A stretch of 64,000 bases of DNA, taken from contig NMRB01001638.1 in assembly GCA_002633025.1 (NCBI GenBank), positions 1 through 64,000 on the forward strand. The letters are read 5' to 3'. The notes under the pieces are model-generated. The model did not search any database. It was not told where the DNA came from and saw only the letters and a list, made by a program, of their open reading frames with translations. Positions 34,674 to 47,943 of the stretch are shown here, in pieces. Position numbers and translations under genes: made by a program. This stretch comes from Notospermus geniculatus. Lineage: Eukaryota > Nemertea > Pilidiophora > Heteronemertea > Lineidae. The number at the start of each line of letters is the position of its first letter. Positions within the stretch are counted from its first letter, which is position 1.

Positions 34674-36836
34674 GCTGTGACATCAAATGGATAGCATATT
34701 TCCAAAACGACGCGGATGGTGCAAAAAGACAGCAGGATATGCGCTGAACCCGTAGTGTTAAAATTCGTTAATTTGGACTCATTATACCATAAGTATCACT
34801 CTTTCATACCACACATATGCTTGGGCAAAGAACCCCAATAACATGAGGAGATTTGCCTGTGATTAAAGCGATGTCCCATTTGTGCTTGTGCTTGCAACCT
34901 CCTGCTGGTACGAGTGTTGCTATGAACATACTTGAAGAGTACTTGATTTTCTCGTCTCTCTGATTAAAGGAGCGGATATGTAGAAAGAACCATTTAGTTC
35001 ACCTAATGTAGCAATTTCATGGGATGTGGATGCAGTGTTGGTGATTATGAATGCTGGTTCAGCCTTAGCTCACAGCACAGAACCAAATGTTATTGCTAAT
35101 TCATTGTACTGTACCAACAAGAATGGGGACCCTAGCCCACTGCCTCAATAGGTGTCACTAGTGGTTAAAACTATTGAAATGAAACTGACATCCCGGTCCT
35201 GATCAATTTCCCACACAAAAGGGGTCCATTGTATAGGACCGAATTTCGGTGTGCTGCCCTCTATCGTAGTTAGGTTCACCATTGTGCTACCATCTGCAGT
35301 GAAAACAAGGCATCTTGCAGCTTACAGAGTAAATGAGAATAAAAATCAAAGATGTTGATTGCTATAGGGGATTGAAATGGGCCACTTACAACCAGAGGGG
35401 TGCAAGGTGCAGTGGGGCCAGTGGCTCAGATAATACCTAATGATGTATGAGTTGTGGGAGGATCTACCGGTATTTCTGCAACAAATTTGTTGGGGGGTCT
35501 TCGTAAATGTTGCACAACTCTGGCAGCCTTCAAGTGAATGGCTGGTTACTATAAAGAATCCATGGCAAACACCACTGGAGACATAAATCTCCTGAGCACC
35601 CTTCAAGGATGAGAACAACTGAAGACCCTTCGCTATAGTCTGATTGAAGTCAGCACTATCTTTGTCACCATTATAGTACACCAAGGACACCTGCAGGTTT
35701 CAATTGATGAAATGGACCCCCGTCTCATGGAGACAATGTCTTTGATCTCCAGGTATACTCTTGATGAAGACAAAGGTAAGATGGGTAACAATTGCACTAA
35801 TGGAGAGTAAAATGAAACCTAGTATCGCTGAAACTCTATCATAGGTGGGACTGGTACATCAGCACTGTAAAGGATGTTTTCATCGACTATTTTAAAAGCC
35901 AATAATATCCGAAGACGAAGTGCCATCTGCTGGTGTTCTCTCTTTTCAATTTCTCAAATCAGGATAGAATTTTTTCCCATTTTGATATTTTCTTAAAATG
36001 ACATGACATTTTGTGTGATTTTTCGTGCGATATTTCTCAAAATGGGAAAAAATTACCCCAATTTCAGACATTGAAAAATCCGCGTAAAAGTGCCGAAATT
36101 TCCCACTTCTTATTTTCCACTTTTACATGTATTTCTTACTCCCTTATCAGTAGTAAATGTACATCTAGTTTCAACACCAATTTTGATAAAGACATAAAAA
36201 CGTCACTTCATTCCTGAAACTCAGCTTCACTTTAAATCACTCTTCAACTATGAAGCTGTTCGGGACTGAGCATGCTAAGTCATTTCAATACTGTGGTTGT
36301 TTACAATTGATTCTCTCAACACATTCTCCTGTAGAAAATTTATCGCTTTTCATTTTCAGCGAGTCTGAACATGTCAAATATTGGCTTCATTTTCATTACT
36401 CTATTCTAATTTTCCGCAATGGAGTTGAAGAAGGACTCATTAGTCTCGCAAATCGTGCGAAATGAGACAGGTCTTCGTTACGTTGATGTGCAACGCCAGA
36501 AAACAATCATTACAGAGAGAATTGCATGTAAATTTGAAAAAGAAATATCTGTCGGTAGTCTCACGAATGTCTCATTAATGTCTGGGCCACCGAAGTTATA
36601 AACAAGAGTTACAAAAGAAAAGAATTTAATTAAATACACTGGTGAATTGAAGGGTGTCTAGAAATGAAATATCTTCAGTTATTTTGAAAGCGTTCCATGG
36701 TTGTCGTGTAGATTTCAATGGGTATCACATTTTTGACATTCAATAACTGGTAAAAAAATTATACGAAAAAGATGGTTCGGTAGAAAATTATAAAAAAGAT
36801 GTGTCAGCTTCAATAATGGCTGCAGAAATTGACCAG
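34674..36836. other. Non-coding stretch apart from the 35139 repeat
   Basis: Short frames only; nothing recognised. Confidence 0.55.
35139..35274 (+). repeat. Dispersed repeat, copy 2 (CTGCCTCAATAGGTGTCACT)
   Basis: This is the partner of 21636-21770 in the same orientation. Confidence 0.82.
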
Positions 36837-37185
36837 CAATCTCGTACCCAGGGATTAGTTACGCTTGGCCGAGGTTGGATGTCGCGACGGCGCATGAATA
36901 TTATATACTAATTTTTGACCGTTTCACCGCACGTTTATTTGGTACTCCAAGTAGTGCTTTGTTTTTCCTTAATAAATGCAACAGATCCCTCATAAAAAGC
37001 TTTATAAGGACATTTTTGTGTATACATGTAATATTTTATACTGCAATTATTTCAATGCACCTGCGGTCTAAAATCGCAATACTCTACAAATCACACGAAT
37101 TGCGTGAAGTAGCCAGCAGTCTCCAGAGATTAGTGTAGCGACATCCAACCTCGGCCGAGCGCAATTATCTCTGGGTACGAGATTG
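36837..37185. mobile_element. 349-bp element with 48-bp inverted ends
   Basis: CAATCTCGTACCCAGGGATT at the left is inverted at the right (CTCTGGGTACGAGATTG). The inner arms share GGCCGAGGTTGGATGTCGC. The interior has no recognisable frame. The target duplication is unclear. Confidence 0.8.
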
Positions 37186-38344
37186 TCCAGGGAAAATAAT
37201 ATGAAATAGCGACGTTTGGTGGTGCATTGGTGACCCCGAACTTCTGTTGCTCCAGCAACAGAATCACTCCTTATATCTCACACAAATTGTTCCTCTACAG
37301 ATTTTCTGACAATACAGATCGGCATCCAGATTTGTTGGCATTGATCCCTAGCCGCGTCTGCTGACATTTTATTGGCAGATTGATTGACAAGTTGCTTCCA
37401 CTAAGTCACTATAGACAGCTTAGATTTTCAAATACTCTATCATATCAATGACGTTAACCATTAATTGTGGGATATTTTTTTCTAAATAATACATGTATGA
37501 TCCTATTACATAAAGAAATTGAAAAAAATAGATGAAAAGAAGAAAATTAAACATTGCTAAAAAAGAAACTCTGATGATCTTAAAAGGCGAACGTCCAAAG
37601 AGAGAGTCTGACCTTCCTGTTTTCCTGGCTTCGGTGCATGCAGTGGGTTCGCTAAACTTCTAGGGATTCCGTCTCATGGTTGTGAAAGAAAACAAGAGGC
37701 CCAAGGGCCTGGCGCTCAGCTGATTGTCTGCAGGAAGTACAGGAGGTTTTGGTGGAAAAGGGAAGTTTTGGAACAAGGTGAAGATCCTAGTGTCCAGGTT
37801 TTAGAATGAATGCTGAAGAATCTTCCAGTCATAACATCAAGCTGTGACTCGAGGAAAATATATATACAACAATCATGTGACCTTCTATGCTTTCATAAAT
37901 AAAGCTACTTATGTGTAAATGAACTGAACTGAACCTTATATGCTTCTGATCTGTTCTCAAACTGGCTTATGAAAGAATTTCCAGATACATGTATTTTGGG
38001 GTGTGTGGTTTCAAAATACCGTAATATTTGTTCTTACACACCAAGACTTTATGTACTTCACAGTAACAGTTGCAGTTGGGTGAAAAATACGAAATACATA
38101 ATTGTATCCTCTCAGTGTCATTACCATCTATATTATAATTGACGGTGGCGCTTTAACTTCGAACACGAACTCCTCCGTGGTTTCTGATCGAAATGGCACC
38201 ATTTTCACAGGAAGTGTTGAAAATGACATGGGGGTGGCCCTTAAGCGGGTGGCATTACATTTTTTTACCCTTAAGCGAATAAAATGCAGGAAGAAACTTC
38301 CAATGATTTGCAATGCCCACTAGCCTGGTTTCGCTGGCCACCGT

Positions 38345-38377
38345 GTAGATGGCGCTGCGTACGCAACACCATCTATA
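38345..38377. repeat. GTAGATGGCG...CACCATCTA palindrome at a gap edge
   Basis: TAGATGGCGCTGCG and TACGCAACACCATCTA form a near-perfect palindrome ending at the first N. Confidence 0.6.
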
Positions 38378-38861
38378 NNNNNNNNNNNNNNNNNNNNNNN
38401 NNNNNNNNNNNNNNNNNNNNNNNNNNNNNNNNNNNNNNNNNNNNNNNNNNNNNNNNNNNNNNNNNNNNNNNNNNNNNNNNNNNNNNNNNNNNNNNNNNNN
38501 NNNNNNNNNNNNNNNNNNNNNNNNNNNNNNNNNNNNNNNNNNNNNNNNNNNNNNNNNNNNNNNNNNNNNNNNNNNNNNNNNNNNNNNNNNNNNNNNNNNN
38601 NNNNNNNNNNNNNNNNNNNNNNNNNNNNNNNNNNNNNNNNNNNNNNNNNNNNNNNNNNNNNNNNNNNNNNNNNNNNNNNNNNNNNNNNNNNNNNNNNNNN
38701 NNNNNNNNNNNNNNNNNNNNNNNNNNNNNNNNNNNNNNNNNNNNNNNNNNNNNNNNNNNNNNNNNNNNNNNNNNNNNNNNNNNNNNNNNNNNNNNNNNNN
38801 NNNNNNNNNNNNNNNNNNNNNNNNNNNNNNNNNNNNNNNNNNNNNNNNNNNNNNNNNNNNN
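38378..38861. other. Assembly gap, 484 N
   Basis: Sequence unknown. Long frames through it are artefacts. Confidence 1.
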
Positions 38862-41800
38862 GAATGGGAGGGAGCTGAGGAAGTTGCAACTTGAGGTGTC
38901 GCCAAAAAATCTCGAGCACATGCATTTAAGCCATGTATGCTGCATGTGAGTGTGCAGTATGTAGGCCTACATGGGACAGGGAACCAGTCTAGTCTACAGT
39001 TAGCCATCGATTCTTGCAACTTCTGCCTCAAATGTCTCCAAAATAACAAAATGACTTTCTAAAGGTTAGGCCTAACGCACAGACGTAAAAAATGATGCAA
39101 AAATTTATACAATCGAGTTTCAAACCTACTTTACCCAGACGAGCAAACAAAATTTGCCTTCCGAGCTGCAATTCGTTTTCCCACTGAGGTGAACTCAAAG
39201 CAAGATACACATACGCATCCGAAAAAGTTGCCCCCTCCCGAATATCTCAAAAACAATCTCGTTTACCTCAGACATAAATGTATCTACATACAAATCACCC
39301 TAACATATACCAGGATGAAAAGGATTGGAAAAGACAGGGCTCCACAATCGATTGGAAACGATCAAATCTGACATGAATACATGTATATGGGTCACTTAGT
39401 GAGCAACAACAGCAACAGCCCAGACGATGTCGTCGTAATTTCCAAGCCACTTTCGTCGTGCCTGCACCCGACACACACACACGCTGTCTGTTGATTCTGG
39501 TTGATGACAGTGACTCATGGATTCTTTGATAATCTTCATTACTCATTCCTGCCACTCCACAAGTTCTTCATGAGCCTCGTTCATCATTCATGCTGATTCT
39601 GAGGTGATGGAAGAAATCTTGGGTTGTGCAGCCTTCATGTGAATGGACTGTTAATAGAGTGTGCTAATTCTTTATCATTCACTATGTTCACTAAGGTTAA
39701 TGCGAGGAATGATGCAAATTGTGGACGGACAGACAGACAGACAGGTGGACCAACTGGCACACAGGCAGTCATCATGCGTGACAACAATACCGAAAAGCCC
39801 TTGGGCTAAGGGGCGAAAATCAGAATGCCTCTCAAATGCACCAAATCACCTCAACCTTCCCATGTGGGTGATGGATGGATGTTAATTGGATTGACATCAC
39901 ACGAGAGGCTTAGCGAGCTGAGCTATGAGACCTTTGCAAACCAGGACTATCGCTCCTTAATCACAGAACTATGCGAGATACACCTGCCAAATCCATTCCG
40001 GGGCTGATTTGAATACGCTTGCAACATTCAGTCAATAATGACCAGCTAATGGCCGTTTATGTACATTTGAATCAATAGAACCTGCAGGATAAATATTCTT
40101 GTACCTCAAGATCTCAGGTCACGTGAACTGGCACCCGTATCTCTTGGCAACCAAGTTTGAATATGGCTGCCACGCAGAAGGTCGCTCAGAGTTGATCCGT
40201 GTCTCGTCTAAAAATCCCAGGTAATTTTGCCCTACATGGATCGGGTTACAGCCAACTTGTTGCAGGGCAGTGGCAGTCTCAGCAACTCAGTATACGCAAC
40301 ATAATTAGGGCGGTTTCGATCGTGCACGGTTAGGGAGAGAACAACGGATAATGGCGGTTTGCTAATCATAGTCGTTACACTTATCGTATATCCTCAAATC
40401 CACACTATTACCAGCGTACCACTAGTGTCATTTTTTATACCCCCAAATAACCTTACCAGAACTAAATTGAACCTCTTAGAGAAATACCACTCGCACATGT
40501 CTACAAACCATCCTAAGCAGACTCAAGGATTTGCTGCAGAGTGACAACCATTGATGCTGGGAAAAAATTCTGTCAACCCTGAGCTAAAGTCCAAAAATTT
40601 GCAGACAACAGCAATCAAAGCTAAAAGCTAAATTAGATTATTATGGAACCAGAAGACGACTAATTCAACATGACTGAGATTGCTGCTGAGAAAACAGGAA
40701 AGAGAGCCTGAAGCACAAGGGAGATCATGTAGAAGTCTTACACAATGTTGATCACAGAAATCTCAAAGCCAAAAGTAATTTACTTTTATTGACTTGTGGC
40801 ATCCAAGACGTGGGAAAATTGTGAGTGAACAAATTGAATGAGGCATAGAATTACAGAGTCGATTGCTGCCAAAGGACAATCTAAGCTGTTATTGATGGAA
40901 ATTTATGGCATGTCATTCTCAGCATTTCTGTGTGAATTGTGTAGGCCTACTCCCTGATCTCTTTTTAACTCATCTGCCCCCAGAGTTCAGCAGACGGCAT
41001 CTTCTGTTGCAGTTTTCTCATATCCTAAAGGTATTGATTGAAAAATATTTGAAGAAAGGTTGTCCCTATCAACCATCTGAAGAATGTTTCTTCAAATTCT
41101 TTTGAATTCATTCCTAAGAATTTTAGAATACTGCCACACAAGATGATCGAACCTGGGTGCTGATGAGTCACAGGGACCCTACAGGCAGCCTCCTCATTTT
41201 GATGTGCTGATTACACCGATCAGTTGGCATGAAAATCTTAACTCTGACATGTGAAATACACTAAACATCAACATTTGAGCCCAAATCCACAGGTTGTCAG
41301 TTGCTAACACCACCGGTGATGAAGTGAGCGCACTCATATTAGCCTAATAGCTAGCTGCCCATAAGGTCCCTTTAATGTGAGACTTCGAAAAAAATGGTAA
41401 AAACACAGCTCTGCCATCCATCAATTGATGACTCTCAGCCTCTCGTCTTTGACCACTGCCACCATCTTCAACATATCATGTCAGGACAAGAGGCTTCTCA
41501 ATCACGGTGATTGGCTTGAGATGTGAGTCATGATTTGGTGATTATTATGCATGAGATATGAAAAAAATGACACAAGGCCGTGCTTATGATTGAATAGCTG
41601 CTTGAGTGTTGGCAACGGCTTGTGACCTTGCTACTCTGACATAGGCTAGAGCAGGGGTAGTAATTACTGTTCGGATAGAGTGAAGTGTAGAGAGGTCACA
41701 CTGGTTTCCGTCTTTGCCGCCCCATCCGCTGGCGCTGTACAAAGACAGGCACGGACCGCCATTTTGACAGGGTGTTACCCACTCACCAAAATTACCATTT

Positions 41801-44800
41801 GATGTTTTGCTTCAATAGAGATGGGAGTATTGGATAAACAGGTATAGCGGACAAAACATCTTTTCTACATTTCAAGAGGAATATCTAAAAAAAGACCCTT
41901 TAAAAGCAGGAACAGAGGTTACCGTCTGGAAAACAGCTATTGGGCATTAAGGGGTGAACAATTATTAATAAATGACGCCCTACCAACATTGTGCGTTTCA
42001 TCAATGCAAATATGAGGAAATGGTGACAATCCTAAAAGAGTTGAAATGAGCTGGTCTAGACTTGGCAATTACATGTGAGGCATGTAACAAATCGATTACA
42101 ATAAAACAAAAAAAACCCTACTGTTCTCATAGTAATTGTCCGTTAATTGCTATTTAGCAGTACATGTTGCTGTCTGCGCTGGTGGGTCGTATGCGATGGA
42201 ATGTACAACACCACATCAGTGTGAAATCTTCAGTGTTGAACACGAGACAAAGTGGAAATGAAATGACCGAGTGGACAACGTTTTCGATTGACCCTTTTCC
42301 TGTCTGGAGCTTGAAGGAAATCAACGGGCAGTACATTATCATTGCGTCTTCTGTGTATCCGCGGTGGAGGTAGCTTCTGTCACATCTTACTTAGCCAAAT
42401 CATTGGCCAAGCCACCGTTTAGTTCAAATTTCATTTCTAATGGATTTTTAGTAACGGTTGAAAAATTTAGCCAAGTGGTTGAAGTTTCAGCCAAATCAGA
42501 CGTGAAATAGCCTATGGCGATTTGGCAAGTGGGTAGTGCCATCCCTGTGTATTTGATTGGTGTTGCCCTTTGGAATTTATCAGAACTATACTTGACTCGA
42601 CTGAATGGCAATACGTCATCTTATAGTACATGTAACAGAGTGCGTCAAGAAAGAGTTAAAATACAAATGTAATTGATCGCCATATTGGTGCAGATATATT
42701 GACAAAGTGTCCTTAAACAAAATCCTCGACAGATGCACTGGATGCAAACTGTGGCACACGAGAAATTTCCTTTAAGCAATTGTCATTACGACATCCCTCA
42801 GCAATAAAAAAACTCCAAATTATACGCTCCCATGTCAGTTATGTTTCCACCTCATCCTACAACAGGCAGACGTGACTGAAATAAAAGAAATCCTTAGGTA
42901 CTGCCATTCCATTCGCCAATGTGATCGTGAGGAGACCTTAGAGTCCCACTGTTGGTCAACAACATGTAGTTGGGTTCTTGAGGTAACAATCTCAATTTAA
43001 TCATCGGATGGGATGACGTGTCGTGCCTATGTTTTGCATCCCCTTGGAGGAAGAGAGGCTGCACCTCTCATACTTGACTCTTCTTAAGCTGAGACACAAT
43101 GCGAGATAAAAATACATGACGGCTAAAATCTCTGAACCAACATATGTCTGCTTCTTTATATGACATTTTTCCAAATCAAATCTCTTTCTTTGAAGGGAAA
43201 TTTAATTGCCATTCCCGTTTTCTCTGGAAATACAGGATGCCCAAAAGATACTTGTCAACAGAAGACGTACAATATGGCAGTCATAGGCTATAGCCTAGGC
43301 CTATTAAATGGAAGGCGGCTCAATAAAGCCAAACTTGGAAGCTTTGTTTGCCTCGAAATTTGGCATGGTAATAGAATCCCGGGAATAGAATATACCATAT
43401 CCTGATGCAACAGGTAGTTTAATTCGGAACAGAACTTTATTTTGGTCACAATTTCAGTTTTCAGCAATGTTATTCGATTGCTTTCTGAATTCTCCCTACT
43501 GCATCCGTTTGGTGCACTTATTCCACCCGGGCCATGGATTCCATCCTCGGCCAAACTCGCAATTACCAAATACCACGGGTACTTGCTAGTTTATTAATAA
43601 CAAGCTTGAACATTGTGTAAGTAAATGGAGACATTTGCAATTAAGACAGGGTTAATATATCGAGGGCTGATGTCGACCGAGCAGCTACTGCTCACTTGCC
43701 TTTGGAGAGGTTTCAACAAAATTGCTTTTATTCTTTATTGATGAAGCGTGCCACCCCGCAGCTCCAATTTAGTCTTCCTCTCATCCTAAGATCATCTTGT
43801 GATTAAGTTCTTCATGGGGTAATTGGAAGACAGAGGAATGAGGTCATTTTTGAGGCAAATAAATGTCAGAATAGGTTTTCAGGCTCTGTTTTGCAAGGGC
43901 TGTCGCCATGGAAACTGGAATTTCTCTGTTCCACAGGAGCTATAAACAATACCAGCCTTAATTCTCATCTGATCCCACACAATATATGTAAGTTGTGTAA
44001 ATTTCACCTAGAACGCACTCGACAACCAGATCGACGTAAACCTCAGCAATTTGTTGGTGTTTTATTTGTGCCATCAAGGAACATCTTGCATGGTTGTGAG
44101 GGTCAGCAACTCGAGGGAAAAGAACCAACAAGAGAGTACGACATGTACGACAATCCTTTATTTCTTTGACTGTTCACTGGAGGCAGGTGCTTGAATCCAG
44201 ACATTCAAACTTCTGCATGTCTTGTCTGTCTACATGGAAAAAGGAATTAAGTTTGGTGTTTCCACAAAAAAGTGGCTACATTTTGTTGTCCGTTAATTGG
44301 CAGAAGCTGCAAAATCTTAACATGAGAAGATGATTTGGAATTCATTGGAAAGTATTTGGAATTTATCCATTTTGGCACAAATGGGATGCCAAGCAAAAAA
44401 CTGCCCCATGGGTCGGGGCATCTTGAATTATCAAGCGGGGGATTCCATGAAAATGAGACATCAAATGTAAAAACTAAAATTGTCTTATCTGAAAAATCAT
44501 TTTATGATCCTTGTAGAAGAGACATTGGATTTTCATGATCTGAAAGATTCCGAAGGTGAAGTGCTACTCAAGATGGGGTCAGGGCAGAACCATATACCCC
44601 TAGTGATCTCAGAGTCAAACCCCACCCCAACACACTCAGTAACATGCAACGACCTGTTGACATCAACCATAATGAAATGACATCCAACTCTTCCTGTAAA
44701 GTATGGCAATGACAACAGACGACCTTCACCCACCACAACAAAGGAAGATTTCCTCTCCATATGTACCACACCCACATGATCAACTTATCCAGACAGGATT

Positions 44801-45040
44801 CATTCCAAGCTAATTACAGGTATGTATTATTCACATTAACCAGAACCTGATCGTTTTTTACTCATCAATCAATATCATGGCTGCGTCCCATTCCAAGCAA
44901 TCGGTAAGGTTCGCTTCTGCTAATGATGTAATTAAGCACCATTATAGCATGGACGACATCACATTAATGTGCTGGTTAGCATGTCCTGGACCAATCGATG
45001 TGTGCAAAACCTGCACAATTTTATGTCTTTTTGACTCCCT
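38862..45040. other. Long non-coding stretch, low repeat content
   Basis: This is the longest interval of the intron in which I find no inverted-repeat element. It contains a short GACAGACAGACAG run at 39727. A CAATCG|gtaagg after an ATGGCTGCG at 44878 looks like a tiny exon but has no other support. Confidence 0.5.
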
Positions 45041-45049
45041 GATGAATTC

Positions 45050-45255
45050 ATCATCCCACAGCTGGGGTTTACCTTGCTCCTCTTTATCCAGTAATACAAA
45101 TTTTGTGTGCGATGAATTTTCTAGGGACGAATTTTCCCTGGGGACGAATTTTTCTTGGGACGAATTATCCGTAACGAATTTTCCAGGGACGTATTTTCCT
45201 GTAACTGTGAGCAAATGAAGAGGAGCGACCCCCAAACACTGCTATGGGAGGATGA
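45050..45255. mobile_element. ATCMTCCCACAGC foldback element with 9-bp TSD and internal GGACGAATTTTCC array
   Basis: The ends match the family at 25279-25376 (ATCATCCCACAGC / GCTATGGGAGGAT). The 9-bp GATGAATTC is repeated at 45041-45049 and 45256-45264. The core carries five to six degenerate GGACGAATTTTCC units, absent from the other two copies. Confidence 0.78.
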
Positions 45256-46051
45256 GATGAATTCGTCTGCCACTGCTGATGTCAATATTAACTGGATCAG
45301 GGATGGCGTTGCCCACTCGCAAATCACCATGACTTTGTGATTGGCTATTCCTCCCCCTCCTATCTGTCGGACTGTTTTCATTTGGCTAAATTTATATCAA
45401 CTGAGATGCACAAGGACTGAAAACTTGGCGCTAAAAAATTTCGAAAATACCCCGATCTTCAGCGTCCAACCAAACATTTCTCAACATTTTCTACAAAACT
45501 CACATATATTTACAACGCATGAAGTTTTCAAGCAATACTGGCTTGCAAATAAAGTGACATGAGAGTACTACTCATGAGCAACACAATAATGAACTCAAGA
45601 AAAGACTGACAGTCACATGATCTGCTTCATAATGTTTGCTAAGTATTTGATTAATGTAAAACTATTTATGTAAAACTATAATGCGAAACTATTTTCACCA
45701 CTTCTAAATGTGCTGATATTGACTCCCACTAAGTACCATGCGTGTATTGCTGCTAATTCTTTATCGAAATACAGACACGCAATACTCTAATGAAATGTAC
45801 ATGCTTATTCAGCAACCCGCCATCGACAAATGCACCAGCACCAAATGTCATTTCTAAAGTCTACATTTGCATTGAGATGTGACAAAAGGCCATTAGGGGA
45901 CCAATCGATATCCCGCGGGGATACCAAGTTTGAACTGATGTCACTCATTTGTGTTTGTGTTAATGGTTGATTATGTGCGCAGACGATGTGATGTTGTCAT
46001 GCACATCATCAGGCAAAATGAGATGGTGTAATCATCCTGTTGTCTGGATTT

Positions 46052-46434
46052 GGATCAACAGAGATGGTGGATCAACAGACAATGACAGAGAGATGTGAAT
46101 CAACAGAGATAGTGAATCAACAGAGAAACGTGAATCAGCAGAGATAGTGAGTCAACTGAGATGTGAAGCAAAAGAGATAGTGAGAGTCAACTGAGATGTG
46201 AATCAACAGAGATAGTGAATCAACAGAGATAGTGAATCAACAGAGATAGTGAATCAACAGAGATAGTGAATCAAAAGAGATAGTGAATCAACTGAGATGT
46301 GAATCAAAAGAGATAGTGAATCAAAAGAGATAGTGAATCAACTGAGATGTGAATCAACTGAGATAGTGAATCAAAAGAGATAGTGAATCAACAGAGATAG
46401 TGAATCAACAGAGATAGTGAATCAAAAGAGATGA
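46052..46434. repeat. 17-bp minisatellite (GAATCAACAGAGATAGT)
   Basis: About 22 units, with variants AAAAGAG and ACTGAGATGTG interspersed. Confidence 0.92.
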
Positions 46435-46694
46435 ATTTTCCAGGTGTCACTTTTCCAGTACCAGCAATTTTCCTAGAACCCCTGATTCATACTTTCAACA
46501 AAATCGATCACGCCGTAAGCTCTGCATAGTGACAAGCCCAGAATTCCCCACCAGTGCTATCAATAGTCTCATCTGGTCTAAAGTACACCTTACTAGCATC
46601 GGTTATCAATAATCACTCAATACGTGAAAAGAAAATGACGGACTGATAGCATCTCAGCAGATTTTCCAACATGTAGGTTTTCAATTTTGTGTTA

Positions 46695-46843
46695 AGCGCC
46701 CCATACACGTGCAATAGTATTGGACATTAGGATCAAAATGGGCAATATTATTGCCAATCTTTCTTCTACCCATCATGCTAGAAGCACATGTCCCTATTTT
46801 GGGCCGCATATTGTGCAATAATATTGATCGTGTATAGGGCGCT
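46695..46843. mobile_element. 149-bp AGCGCCCCATACACG MITE, TSD TTA
   Basis: The inverted ends are AGCGCCCCATACACGTGCAA and CGTGTATAGGGCGCT. TTA lies at 46692-46694 and 46844-46846. The interior GATCAAAATGGGCAATATTA is shared with 52657-52810. Confidence 0.85.
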
Positions 46844-47888
46844 TTAAGCTTTGGGAATAATTTTGGCACAAGCACCCACCATGCCCACTAGAGGGCAAGA
46901 ATGGGAATTTCTAAAAGTCAACTGCAAATTACTGAACCAAGTGATGGAGGGGTTAAAAGCAGAAATGAAATCACCACAATATTTTTGAGAAATGTAATGT
47001 GACAGAGTGCTCTTCAAAACAAACCCCATCACACAAATCTCACCAGCAAATGAAATACCTCATGCACTCTGCTAACATGTACAGATAACAGTGAACAGCA
47101 TTTAACAGCCAAGTTGCAATGGTGAAGGTCATGCTACACCCACAATCACACTGATCTGAATCGATCATCCATCTTTGATCTCTTCATGCTATATATCAGC
47201 ATTATTGATGTCATGCGAATTTATTTCCTTCACGTAGTTCTGTGTTACTCGAGAGAATTAGCTATTAGAGAAAGTGCATGCAATCTTGTGTAGGAAGTGG
47301 CATTCCTTTTCAGTTATTAAGTACATGTAATTGGAAAGCGTCGATGCCGACGCAGTCTACCAATTCACCTATATGTAACAACATGGATGACCAAATGTGT
47401 GTTACAAAGAATTCAGCTTAGGCAAATTTTCATTCCTGACCGATTCCATGAGCAGAATTCACTACTGTGTGGGCGTTTTCAGGCGAGAATTTTTTCATCT
47501 GACCAGAAAGCGAATATCAAAAAAAATTTTGATAATTTTTGTCAGTCCTGACCAATTCCGTAGTGTGCGGTGGACGTCCGTATATCTTGCGTACGGCTGG
47601 TGCGGTCAGCACATTCGCAGCGATCGTCACCATACCATACCTCAACCCATTCTTTTATGTGTAGCAAAAGTTTCCATGCCTAATTACTAAGATCATTTAA
47701 ATACATAGATTCGAACAGTCTTGTACGTCGGGGTGACGTACACTCCTGAGCATTGCATGTGGCTATATGGTGTACATCGATCGTGTGTGTACGGATGAAC
47801 TAGTCACCATAAACAGCGTGTCGCTTTATGCAAGCCTTTGGCCATCGATGGTGGCGCTGAGGACTGATATTCACAGAGTCCCTAGCAA

Positions 47889-47943
47889 TCTTGACACTAG
47901 AGGGTCTTGGGACGAGGTTCAACCAACACCCTCTAGTATCGTT
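47889..47943. repeat. Short CACTAGAGGGT hairpin
   Basis: ACTAGAGGGTCTTGG is inverted after about 16 bases as CAACACCCTCTAGT. It may be a small MITE remnant. Confidence 0.5.

Noticed and set aside
37690-37725. AAGAGGCCCAAGGGCCTGGCG block as a gene or RNA
   Set aside because: It is a short palindromic motif that looks like a dispersed repeat fragment; borders cannot be set from one copy.
38255-39049. Long open frames across the first N run
   Set aside because: They are open only because N codons are not stops; the real flanking residues show no family.
44878-44904. Tiny ATGGCTGCG exon ending in CAATCG|gtaagg
   Set aside because: Nine codons with a chance donor; no partner exon seen.
5000-46434. 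CRISPR-like arrays (21-bp, 17-bp and 27-bp repeats)
   Set aside because: The units abut without unique spacers and the genome is eukaryotic; these are minisatellites.
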